Shown here: positions 7,187 through 14,689 of the stretch, piece by piece
Numbering within the stretch: the stretch's first letter is position 1
Layout: each line of letters starts with the position of its first letter
NCBI GenBank assembly: GCA_044450785.1
Contig: JBIOJM010000101.1
Coordinates: 1 to 28,067 of the forward strand
Direction: 5' to 3'
Source: JBIOJM01 sp044450785
GTDB taxonomy: Bacteria > Planctomycetota > Planctomycetia > Isosphaerales > Isosphaeraceae
Length of the DNA stretch: 28,067 nucleotides
The notes under the pieces: generated by a model
Told to the model about the DNA's origin: nothing
Databases searched by the model: none
The model's input: only the letters and a program-made list of their open reading frames with translations
Position numbers and translations under genes: made by a program

Positions 7187-9187
7187 ATGCGAAACACGAT
7201 CCTGTTGGCGGCGCTGATCTTCCTGGCTCCCGTCTCGATCCGGGCCCAGGAACGCAGCGCTCCCGGTGGCCGGGTCAATCAACTGAAAGTCCTCTCCGAC
7301 AAGATCGATGACGTGACGACTGTCGAGAACATCGTCAAGTCGTTTGCAAAGCCCGGCATGAGCGAGCAAGAGCGGGCCAAGGCCCTCTGGACCGCCGTGG
7401 TCAAGTATCGCCATCAAACGACGCCCCCGAACGAGCATCTGGCGGGTGACTGGGAGGCGCACGACCCGGTCAAGATCTTCAACGTCTACGGCTACTGCAT
7501 GTGCTGCTGCTGTTCGGCCCTGGTCGAGGCCTTGAACCGCGAGGACGGGCGCGAGGCGCGGGGGCGGATCTTGAACGGCCACAGTGTTCCCGAGGTTCGC
7601 TACCGCGACGGTTGGCACATGTTCGATGGGTCGCTCATCACCTTCTTCCCGCGCCCCGATGACGGAGTCGCCGCCTCGGTCGACGAGGTCGCCGCCTCCA
7701 TTGCCGGCTGGTATGCCAGGAACCCTGGTTATCAGAAGAACGGCGAGAAGATCATGCAACTGATGCGCAAGGACGGCTGGATGGGCTGGAAGGCCGAGGG
7801 GCCGCCGCTCCTGGCGCATTGCCCGTTCTATCGGATGGGTTACCTCCCGGCCCGGACGCACGGCTGGGATGCCACCATGGTCGAGTATGACCGCAAGAGC
7901 GAGGTCTACGAATACGGCTACCAGGTCGGCCACCGCGCGCTCTTCTCACTCCGGCCCGGCGAGTCGTTCCTTCGAGAAGCCGGCAACCGTGGCCTGCACG
8001 TCAACATGGACGTCGACCCGAGCTGGGACGGCCTCAAGGCCCGGGCGCCCGAAAACGACCTGGTTTACGTCAACGAATTCTTCCCCGGGTATCGCGGCGG
8101 TGTGGCCGCCAACGGCACCCACCGATATTCGCCCAACCTCCGCGCGAGGGACCTGGCGTCCGGCACAGAGGTCTACGAAAACCTCACCTCGGGCGGCTCG
8201 CCGGCGCTCCGCGTCAAAGCGGCCGGCCGGCCGGGCGTTGCGGTCATCCCGATGGTGTCTCCTTACGTTTATCTCGGTGGCCGGCTCCGGCTCAAGGCTG
8301 CCGGCCGATCGGCGGGCGACAAGCTGACCGTCTCGATCTCGACGAACAACGGCCGATCCTTCACGAAGATCTATTCCGCCTCGATCGACAGACCCACCGA
8401 GGCGACGATCGACCTGAAAGAGAAGATGTTCCGCCGCTATGCATACTGGCTGCGCATCGAGCTCACCGGGGCCGCGGGCTTGGGCGCCTTCCAGGTCGAG
8501 AACGACTTCCAGCATGCCCCGCGCACACTTCCCTGGCTCGGCAAAGGCAAGAACACGATCACGGTCGCGGCCGACGCCGACCCGGCGATCGCCACGCGCA
8601 CGATATCCTGCCGGATCACCCCGGATGCCTCTTTCGACAAGAACGAGACGAGCGGCACGATGGGCGTCGTCTTCGACAACGTCGACCTTCGTTACGACGC
8701 GTGCTGGTGGAAAGGAGGCACCGGGGTCATGACCGTCCCGGTCGAGGTGCCCGGCGACCTGGTCGCGCTCGGCTTCAGTGCCCAGATCCGAGCGCGCAGC
8801 GAGAAGGATCGCATCCTGGTGGCCGCCAGCACCGATAACGGCCGGACCTGGCGCGAGGTCGCCACGATGGTCGGGCCGACGCAAGGACGGACCGAGCATT
8901 TTCGCGTGGCAAAGTGGCCGCCCGGGACGCGCAAGGCGCTCCTCCGGTTTTCGATGACCGGTAACAACACGGTCGGCGTGCAGAGCTTCCGGGTCGACGC
9001 CGACTACCGCGATCCGATGGCGTCGAAGACGGTCCATCCCTTCCGCGTCGTTCATCGATGGAAAGAAGGGACACAGAGCAAGTCTCACTCCGAAACGATC
9101 GCGAGGCTGCCAGCCAGCTACACGATCCCAGCCGGCGCGGAGCCCCAGATGGTCTCGGTCAGTTATGAGATGCCGGCGACGCGGTGA
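7187..9187 (+). CDS. Secreted transglutaminase-like protein
   Basis: A 666-residue protein starting at the ATG at 7187, where a signal peptide begins (MRNTILLAALIFLAPVSIRA, cleaved near AQ). Residues about 45-160 match the transglutaminase-like papain fold: a helix SEQERAKALWTAVVKYRHQT, then FNVYGYCMCCCC with the candidate catalytic Cys (C104 by position, in a five-cysteine cluster), then the His segment NGHSVPEVRYRDGWHMFD giving H132 and D147. The rest (about 200-660) is beta-rich, with repeated strands such as DKLTVSISTNNGRSFTKIYS and DRILVAASTDNGRTWREVAT, which look like sialidase/BNR-type or jelly-roll units. Probable role is extracytoplasmic peptide or cross-link processing; the substrate is unknown. 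It is convergent with the DUF1080 gene 14 bases downstream. Confidence 0.75.
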   Translation: MRNTILLAALIFLAPVSIRAQERSAPGGRVNQLKVLSDKIDDVTTVENIVKSFAKPGMSEQERAKALWTAVVKYRHQTTPPNEHLAGDWEAHDPVKIFNVYGYCMCCCCSALVEALNREDGREARGRILNGHSVPEVRYRDGWHMFDGSLITFFPRPDDGVAASVDEVAASIAGWYARNPGYQKNGEKIMQLMRKDGWMGWKAEGPPLLAHCPFYRMGYLPARTHGWDATMVEYDRKSEVYEYGYQVGHRALFSLRPGESFLREAGNRGLHVNMDVDPSWDGLKARAPENDLVYVNEFFPGYRGGVAANGTHRYSPNLRARDLASGTEVYENLTSGGSPALRVKAAGRPGVAVIPMVSPYVYLGGRLRLKAAGRSAGDKLTVSISTNNGRSFTKIYSASIDRPTEATIDLKEKMFRRYAYWLRIELTGAAGLGAFQVENDFQHAPRTLPWLGKGKNTITVAADADPAIATRTISCRITPDASFDKNETSGTMGVVFDNVDLRYDACWWKGGTGVMTVPVEVPGDLVALGFSAQIRARSEKDRILVAASTDNGRTWREVATMVGPTQGRTEHFRVAKWPPGTRKALLRFSMTGNNTVGVQSFRVDADYRDPMASKTVHPFRVVHRWKEGTQSKSHSETIARLPASYTIPAGAEPQMVSVSYEMPATR

Positions 9188-9201
9188 GCCGATCGCGCTG
9201 G

Positions 9202-10035
9202 CTATTCCGACAGAAGGAGGATCTCCACCTTTCGGAATTCGATCGGGTGGCTTTCGGACTGGAGTGAGATCGTCCCTTCGTGGAGCATCTTGTCGCCGTT
9301 CTTGATCAACTTCCGACCGTCCGGATCGTTCTCATCAAGCTGGGCTTTCTCGTATTCGATCACGGTCTCACCGTCGACGACGTGCTTGATGATGCCGTTG
9401 CCGTGGACCTCCACTTCCACTGCCACCCACTCGTCGCCTTGATAGGTCTTCGAATGCGAGTTGGTGCAGTGCTGGGTGATCAGCCGGTCTTTCATGACGA
9501 TGTTGGTGCCCGGCGTGCAGACGTTGCCGGTGGGGCGATCGCCACGGCCGGTGCCGCCCAAGAGCTGGACTTCGATGGAGACGGGGAAGTCCTGGTCTTT
9601 CCTCATACTTTCCGGTGACTGGCCGTGGATCATGACGCCGCTGTTGCGGAGTGCCCAGCTCGGACCGCCCTTGCACTGGTCCCCGACAAACCGATATTCG
9701 ACCCGCAGCCGGTAGTGGGAAAAACGGGTCTTGTAGAAGAGGTGCCCGAACTTGCCGTCGAACTGGGAATAGCGATCGTACAACACCTTCAAGAGGCCGT
9801 TCTCCACGCGGAACGTATTTCCATAGTTCTCGCCGAGGTCGTATCCCTTGATCTTGGGTTTCCAGCCGTCCAGGTCCTTGCCGTTGAACAGCGGAATCCA
9901 GCCGTCCTTGCGGGGCAGGTCCTGCCCCTGGGCGTCGAGACCGCCCAGCGCCAGAACGACCAGGGCCGTCGAGAGAGCGAGTGTCCGGCTCTTTATCCAA
10001 AACGAGGACTGGGTCAGCAGGTGCGTGGCGTGCAT
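9202..10035 (-). CDS. DUF1080 (3-keto-disaccharide hydrolase family) secreted protein
   Basis: A 277-residue protein from the ATG at 10035, with GGAGGAG nine bases upstream. A hydrophobic signal segment (LALSTALVVLALGGLDAQGQ) is followed by the DUF1080 hallmark DGWIPLFNGKDLDGWKPK, about residues 44-61. Then come the concanavalin-like beta-sandwich motifs YRLRVEYRFVGDQ, WALRNSGVMIHGQSPESM, DFPVSIEVQLLGG and a C-terminal GTISLQSESHPIEFRKVEIL. This is the regular complete form of the family, abundant in planctomycetes. Some members hydrolyse 3-keto-glycosides made by Gfo/Idh/MocA-type oxidases, and such an oxidoreductase lies at 14690-16057, but the two are not in one operon. It follows the DUF1559 gene on the same strand after a 148-base gap, so it may be separately transcribed. 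Confidence 0.93.
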   Translation of the reverse strand: MHATHLLTQSSFWIKSRTLALSTALVVLALGGLDAQGQDLPRKDGWIPLFNGKDLDGWKPKIKGYDLGENYGNTFRVENGLLKVLYDRYSQFDGKFGHLFYKTRFSHYRLRVEYRFVGDQCKGGPSWALRNSGVMIHGQSPESMRKDQDFPVSIEVQLLGGTGRGDRPTGNVCTPGTNIVMKDRLITQHCTNSHSKTYQGDEWVAVEVEVHGNGIIKHVVDGETVIEYEKAQLDENDPDGRKLIKNGDKMLHEGTISLQSESHPIEFRKVEILLLSE

Positions 10036-10183
10036 CGTCGGTTTCTCCTCCGATCGAAGGTTGGCTCGCCGCATGGTTTGATTCCTGGCACGATGGCGCG
10101 GTGGGCTTGGTCTGGAGCAGCGCAGCAACTGATTCTAGCCGAGGTATCCGACGGCGGACAGGATGTACCAGGGCTCGAGTCGC

Positions 10184-11398
10184 TCAGTACTGGTCCGCGC
10201 TCACGATCTCTCCCCCGGCTCGGGTGGAGAGGGATTGGTAGATCCCCGACGGAGGCCCGGCCGCGAACAGGCCCGTCGCCGGATTGTAGGAAACGTTCGT
10301 CGGCGCGCCGTTCGCCGGGTTGTAGGGCCATGTGTTGATCGAATCCTTGATGAAGCGCACCGAGCCGTCCAGGAACGCGAAGTTACAGCCGCCGGGATGG
10401 AAGCTCGATGCGGCGAGCGAAAAATTGTCTTCCTGGGCGTCGAAGCTGTAGAAAAAGTCGCCGTTGGGGTCGCCGCCGATCCGGCCGAACGGATTCATTG
10501 GATAAAGCGTCGTGAAAAGTGTATCTCCGAAGCCTCCTGAAACCCAGGCGCCGTTGTAGTAAAAGTCGATGGAATAATAGGCGTCGGGGACCTGGCTGAA
10601 TTTGCCGTGGGCCTTTTCACCGAAAGCGAACGTGTTGGAGAGCCCGTCGGTGATCGACGCCAGGGTCGCGGGTCGAACACTGCCGGGATTGAGCGGGGCG
10701 ATCGGGTTGGGTTGCGCGGGCGGGTTCCAGCTCGGCCAGCCGAGATAGTAGAACGGGCCGTTGGCCTGGTTCAAAATGGCCTGATGCTGGGCCGGCGAGG
10801 TCACGGAGATGGGGACCTTGCAAAACGTCCCCATGTTGCCCGCGTAGCTCGTGTAGGTCAGTACCTGGGTCGATCCGTCCCACCCCCATCCCGCGAACGG
10901 AACATGCAGGCCGCCGATCAATCCATCGCTCGGACACCACAGAACGCTCACGCCCGTGGCACCGACCGTGCCATTGTCCGCAGTCCAGTTGATCAGACTA
11001 AAGTTGTACGCGTTCGCCAGGACTTGCTGCTCGATGAACGGAAGAATCCGGACGAACATGCTGCTGCCGACGAAATAGCCGTTGGGACTGAACGAGCAGT
11101 TCGGCCCGCAATTCTCGCGGGCCATCCCGTATGGGTAAATGCTGTTTGAGTTTTCATAATTCGCCAGTGCCAGCCCGAGCTGTTTCAGGTTATTCACACA
11201 CTGGGCTCGGCGCGCGGCTTCCCGCGCCGACTGGACGGCGGGCAGGAGCAACGCGATCAGGACCGCGATGATCGAGATGACAACCAGCAGCTCGATCAGG
11301 GTGAAGCCCGTGCGGGAATGACGACGAGAGCTGGCGGGGGACAGGAGAGCCTCACCGGGAACCCTGTCTCTGAGCGGGTTTTGAGCGTGATTGTTCAT
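10184..11398 (-). CDS. DUF1559 pilin-like protein with type IV prepilin N-terminus
   Basis: A 404-residue protein of the DUF1559 (SBP_bac_10) family, greatly expanded in planctomycetes. From the ATG at 11398, a basic leader ends in SRRHSRTG, and the prepilin signal FTLIELLVVISIIAVLIALL follows with Glu at mature position 5, so a prepilin peptidase should cut after G31. Then comes LLPAVQSAREAARRAQCVNN with LKQLGLALANYE, the family's conserved N-terminal helix. The C-terminal signature FHPGGCNFAFLDGSVRFI is present near residue 350. Function of the family is unsettled; a surface pilus-like or pseudopilin role is usual speculation. The gene begins 31 bases after the small lipoprotein gene and probably shares its transcript, downstream of the cobalamin riboswitch. 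Confidence 0.95.
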   Translation of the reverse strand: MNNHAQNPLRDRVPGEALLSPASSRRHSRTGFTLIELLVVISIIAVLIALLLPAVQSAREAARRAQCVNNLKQLGLALANYENSNSIYPYGMARENCGPNCSFSPNGYFVGSSMFVRILPFIEQQVLANAYNFSLINWTADNGTVGATGVSVLWCPSDGLIGGLHVPFAGWGWDGSTQVLTYTSYAGNMGTFCKVPISVTSPAQHQAILNQANGPFYYLGWPSWNPPAQPNPIAPLNPGSVRPATLASITDGLSNTFAFGEKAHGKFSQVPDAYYSIDFYYNGAWVSGGFGDTLFTTLYPMNPFGRIGGDPNGDFFYSFDAQEDNFSLAASSFHPGGCNFAFLDGSVRFIKDSINTWPYNPANGAPTNVSYNPATGLFAAGPPSGIYQSLSTRAGGEIVSADQY

Positions 11399-11429
11399 CC
11401 GATTGCCTTTCCATTTGAGTGGTCGATGG

Positions 11430-11657
11430 TCACCGTGCGGGCGGCCGTCCATTCGACGAGCCCTGGCCGGCCTTCGACGATTTCGCCGGTCGCTGCTCGA
11501 CGTCGACTTTCCTTTGGATCAATGTCTTCCGGGATGCTTCGGAAAGCTCCTGCACCTCGGACGATCCACCGCAGCCGGCAAGGAACGCGGCCATCAGGAA
11601 GAGACCTGTAAACTGCGAGATGACGCGTCGTTTCCGCGCCTGGCATTTTGTCCTCAC
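11430..11657 (-). CDS. Small lipoprotein paired with DUF1559
   Basis: A 75-residue protein. The GTG at 11657 is chosen because AGGGGGG lies seven bases upstream; another GTG at 11681 adds eight residues. The N-terminus is basic (RTKCQARKRR), followed by FTGLFLMAAFLAGC, a good lipobox (L-A-G-C, cysteine at 29). The mature part is short, polar and probably disordered: GGSSEVQELSEASRKTLIQR, then a Lys/Arg/Pro-rich tail. Small lipoproteins of this kind commonly sit beside DUF1559 genes in planctomycetes. It lies immediately upstream of DUF1559 with a 31-base gap and is the first gene after the cobalamin riboswitch leader, so it is the direct candidate target of that switch. Function unknown. Confidence 0.72.
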   Translation of the reverse strand: MRTKCQARKRRVISQFTGLFLMAAFLAGCGGSSEVQELSEASRKTLIQRKVDVEQRPAKSSKAGQGSSNGRPPAR

Positions 11658-11949
11658 GGTTTTTCCCCCCTTGGTTCTCACTGGATTCTCATGATTCTGG
11701 GAGGCGAGGCCCCATCCGAGCGGGCCTGGCTCGTTCGACAGCCGATGGCACGGTCGAGGCGCGAAGCGAGCGCGAACGTCCAGGTAGAGGACATTTGCGG
11801 CTTCCGTGTCGGCCTCACCGGCGATCGACGCGTCGGCAATCGCCCGGACAAGCCGGCCTGACGACCAACGATCGACGTCCGCGCCGTTTCGACGCTGGAC
11901 GAACGGATCAAAAAACGCACTCGCGGTCGCTCACGACTCGGAGTGCCTG

Positions 11950-11998
11950 AAAAAAGGGGTTAACTCAGGAAACGCCCGTCCCGCGCAGGGCGTTAACC
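11950..11998 (-). terminator. Intrinsic terminator of the riboswitch expression platform
   Basis: Directly after the riboswitch on the minus strand, GGTTAAC (11998-11992) pairs with GTTAACC (11964-11958). An inner pairing, AACGCCC (11994-11988) with GGGCGTT (11977-11971), competes with or extends it. The stem is followed by CC and six T (11955-11950), the pattern of a Rho-independent terminator. Its position right behind the cobalamin aptamer suggests ligand-controlled premature termination about 290 bases before the lipoprotein start. The bases between (11658-11949) contain no convincing gene and would be the remaining leader. Confidence 0.7.
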
Positions 11999-12003
11999 GC
12001 ATC

Positions 12004-12203
12004 GATGCAGGTAGGTCTTCGGACTTCCGAGCTGGGGTGTCGAGCCTTCTCATCGGTCTGACCGGGTCACGATCAGACCAACAATGGCAATAAGAGGGGT
12101 AACACCCGTTGACGCTCGGTCACCGCGGCGGGGCCGTTCCGGATTCGCACCGGATTCCCTGTTCGCCGGCCTCGGCAGGCTGCCGAGCCCGGCCACCGGC
12201 ATC
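12004..12203 (-). promoter_or_regulatory. Cobalamin (B12) riboswitch
   Basis: The minus strand carries the conserved cobalamin aptamer core GGGAATCCGGTGCGAATCCG, followed by CGGCCCCGCCGCGGTGA, near 12161-12121. Farther downstream is a B12 box, AGTCCGAAGACCTACCTGC, at about 12024-12006. GATGC (12203-12199) at the 5' end pairs with GCATC (12008-12004) at the 3' end to close P1. A GC-rich hairpin precedes the core, and a long variable hairpin (GGTCTGA ... TCAGACC) lies between core and B12 box, as in the family. A strong promoter is 16 bases upstream and a terminator follows immediately. Normally such switches turn off B12 synthesis or uptake, or B12-independent isozymes. Here the first downstream genes are a small lipoprotein and DUF1559. 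Confidence 0.93.
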
Positions 12204-12218
12204 TTGTGACGTGACCGA

Positions 12219-12248
12219 ATCATAAGGATTCACCGCGCGGTCTGTCAA
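12219..12248 (-). promoter_or_regulatory. Promoter of the cobalamin riboswitch transcript
   Basis: On the minus strand TTGACA (12248-12243), an 18-base spacer and TATGAT (12224-12219) form a near-consensus sigma-70 promoter. Transcription would start near 12212, a few bases before the first riboswitch helix at 12203. The placement independently supports the direction and boundaries of the riboswitch. Confidence 0.75.
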
Positions 12249-12365
12249 CAGGAAGCCCTCGCCAAGCTATGATGAAGCGGCCCGAACATCTTGACCCTGT
12301 GGATACGGGGCTCGAGCTGAAAGCCCTTGTCGAGGCTGCGACTGTTTTCACAGCAGGAGATTCGA

Positions 12366-14603
12366 ATGACAACGGCCCTGATCGCGTCGCTCTTCTTGCT
12401 CGCGCAACCAGCTTCACCCACCGTGGGCCCCGCGTCCGGCACGCTCGTCGTCGACGGAGGAGCCGAGACGCCCGCGACCACCAGAAGGTTCGTGGCCTTG
12501 GCGGGGGGCCCTGATTCTCCCTTCGTGCTGATCCCGACGGCCTCCGAGGCCGATCAGGTCGACCTGAAGAAGGAAGAACAAGTGTTCGCGAGGCGATTCG
12601 GAGTGAAAAAGGTTACCGTGCTGCACACGCGGGACCGGGCTCTGGCCGACACCGAGGCGTTCGTGGCTCCGCTCAAGACAGCTCGGGGGGTCTGGTTCGG
12701 CGGCGGCCGGCAGTGGCGGCTGGTCGACGCCTACCTCGGTACGCGCACCCAGCGCGAGCTGGAGGCCGTCCTCGCCCGCGGTGGCGTGATTGGCGGGTCT
12801 TCCGCCGGGGCAACCATCCAGGGCTCATACCTGGTGCGCGGTGCGCGCGAGGGCAATCACATCATGATGGCCCATGGGTACGAGGAAGGATTTGGCTATC
12901 TGCGGGGCGTAGCCATCGACCAGCACCTTCTGACCCGCGGCCGCCAGGACGACCTGGTCGAGGTCGTCGACAAGAAGCCGGGGCTGCTCGGACTGGGGCT
13001 CGACGAACCCGCCGCGATCGTGGTGCAGAGCGATCGTCTCGAGGTCATTGGCCGTAGCGTTGTTGGTGTCTACGACGGCAGGGACCATGACGGCAAGCGT
13101 TACTACTTCCTGTCCCCCGGCGAACAGTTCGACTTGCGGTCGCGGAAGCGGGTGGCGGGGGCTGCGAAAATCGGCGGAGGCACGGGCACGACGGCCCTGA
13201 AACCGCCTGATCCGACTCAATCCGCAAAGCCCGCGGTCGACGCGTTCATCAAGGCTCACGCCGACTCGTCCTGGGAGATGGCCCAGAAGATCTGGGAGTG
13301 GGCCGAGGTCGGCTATCAAGAAAAAAAGTCGGCGGCCCTGCTGGGCGACGCCATGGAGGCGGGCGGCTTCCAGGTCGAGCGAGGTGTCGCGGGCATGCCG
13401 ACGTCGTTCATCGCCACCATCGGTTCGGGAAAACCGGTGATCGGAATCCTGGGCGAGTACGACGCCTTACCCGGCCTCTCGCAGCAAGCTGTTCCGAACC
13501 GTCAGGTCCGGCCCGGCGCGACCGCGGGGCACGGCTGCGGTCACCACCTCTTCGGGGTGGCCTCGGCCTCGGCCTGCCTGGCACTCGGAGAACAGATCCG
13601 CGGCGGGTCGCTCAAGGGGACCCTGCGGTTCTACGGCTGTCCCGCCGAGGAGGGGGGCAGCGCCAAGGCGTTCTTGGTCCGGGCCCATCGGTTTGACGAC
13701 TGCGACGCCGTGCTTCACTGGCATCCTTCGAGCCAGAACTCGGCCGGTGACGAGTCGAGCCAGGCCCGCATCGCCGTCAAGTTTCGGTTCCACGGCATCA
13801 GTTCCCACGCGGCTGCGGCTCCCGAGGCGGGCCGGTCGGCGGTCGATGCCATTGAATTGACCAACCACGCGGCCGAGCTGCTGCGCGAGCACACGCCCGA
13901 CTTCACGCGAATCCACCACGTCATCACTGCCGGGGGAAGCGCACCCAACGTGGTACCCGACTTCGGCGAGGTTTTCTACTACGTCCGCCACCCTTCCTCC
14001 ACGGTCGTGCAAAAGCTCTATCCCCGCCTCCTCAAATGCGCCGAGGCGGGCGCTCTGGCGACCGAGACCAGGCTCGAGACTCAGTACCTGGGCGGCATCC
14101 TCGAAATCGTGCCCAACCAGACATTGGGACGAGTGGCAAGGGCAAACCTCTCGCGGCTCAATGACCTGAGATACGACGAAAAGGAGTCGGAGTTTGCGGC
14201 CCGCATCCGCAAGACCCTCTCCGAGCCGCCTCCCGTGGAGAGCCTCGCGCGGATCACGGATCGAAGCGGTCAAAGGGGCACCGGCTCAACCGACGTCGGG
14301 GACGTCTCCTGGGTCGTGCCGACGGTGGGGTTCACAACGGCCTGCTGGGTTCCCGGCACTACGGCACACTCCTGGCAAGCGGTGGCGGCCGGGGGGACGA
14401 CCATCGGCCGCAAGGGGATGATCCTCGCGACCCGCGTCCTGGCGGCCACAGGCTGGGACCTGCTTCAATCACCGACCCTCCTGCTCGCCGCCAAGGCCGA
14501 GCATCAAGAACGGCTCGCGGGCCGTCCGTATCAGTCCCTGCTCGGACCGGACCAAAAGCCGCCGCTGAACTACCGAGACTTACCGGGCCAGGGCGGGCAG
14601 TAG
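12366..14603 (+). CDS. Cyanophycinase-like (S51) domain fused to M20 amidohydrolase (AbgB-like)
   Basis: A 745-residue exported protein; the ATG at 12366 has AGGAG eight bases upstream and starts a signal peptide (MTTALIASLFLLAQPAS). Residues about 25-265 are a peptidase S51/cyanophycinase-like domain: FVLIPTASEAD, GVWFGGGRQWRLVDAYLGT, the nucleophile elbow GGSSAGA (Ser146), and AIDQHLLTRGRQDDL. Residues about 285-740 are an M20D amidohydrolase like the aminobenzoyl-glutamate hydrolase subunit AbgB: WEWAEVGYQEKKSA, GILGEYDALPGLSQ, metal-site GHGCGHH (388-394), PAEEGG, LHWHP and a dimerisation segment with FHGISSHAAAAPE. The linker is about 25 residues of Gly/Thr/Pro. The frame is continuous with no sign of sequence error. 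A cell-envelope peptidase plus amidohydrolase acting in series on one substrate is plausible but inferred. Confidence 0.88.
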   Translation: MTTALIASLFLLAQPASPTVGPASGTLVVDGGAETPATTRRFVALAGGPDSPFVLIPTASEADQVDLKKEEQVFARRFGVKKVTVLHTRDRALADTEAFVAPLKTARGVWFGGGRQWRLVDAYLGTRTQRELEAVLARGGVIGGSSAGATIQGSYLVRGAREGNHIMMAHGYEEGFGYLRGVAIDQHLLTRGRQDDLVEVVDKKPGLLGLGLDEPAAIVVQSDRLEVIGRSVVGVYDGRDHDGKRYYFLSPGEQFDLRSRKRVAGAAKIGGGTGTTALKPPDPTQSAKPAVDAFIKAHADSSWEMAQKIWEWAEVGYQEKKSAALLGDAMEAGGFQVERGVAGMPTSFIATIGSGKPVIGILGEYDALPGLSQQAVPNRQVRPGATAGHGCGHHLFGVASASACLALGEQIRGGSLKGTLRFYGCPAEEGGSAKAFLVRAHRFDDCDAVLHWHPSSQNSAGDESSQARIAVKFRFHGISSHAAAAPEAGRSAVDAIELTNHAAELLREHTPDFTRIHHVITAGGSAPNVVPDFGEVFYYVRHPSSTVVQKLYPRLLKCAEAGALATETRLETQYLGGILEIVPNQTLGRVARANLSRLNDLRYDEKESEFAARIRKTLSEPPPVESLARITDRSGQRGTGSTDVGDVSWVVPTVGFTTACWVPGTTAHSWQAVAAGGTTIGRKGMILATRVLAATGWDLLQSPTLLLAAKAEHQERLAGRPYQSLLGPDQKPPLNYRDLPGQGGQ

Positions 14604-14689
14604 CCTCGTCTTGTTTCCGCGATCGGCGTGGCCTAGGATAACGAACAGTCTCCGAACGTTCGGAAGCATCCTCTTTGAAGGCTTTGAAC

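Noticed and set aside
7946..9088. Minus-strand open frame opposite the transglutaminase-like gene
   Set aside because: Antisense shadow with Arg/Asp/Gly-rich sequence and no motifs.
11678..11920. Minus-strand open frame in the riboswitch leader
   Set aside because: Arg/Ser-rich, no ribosome binding site, no similarity I recognise; more likely untranslated leader.
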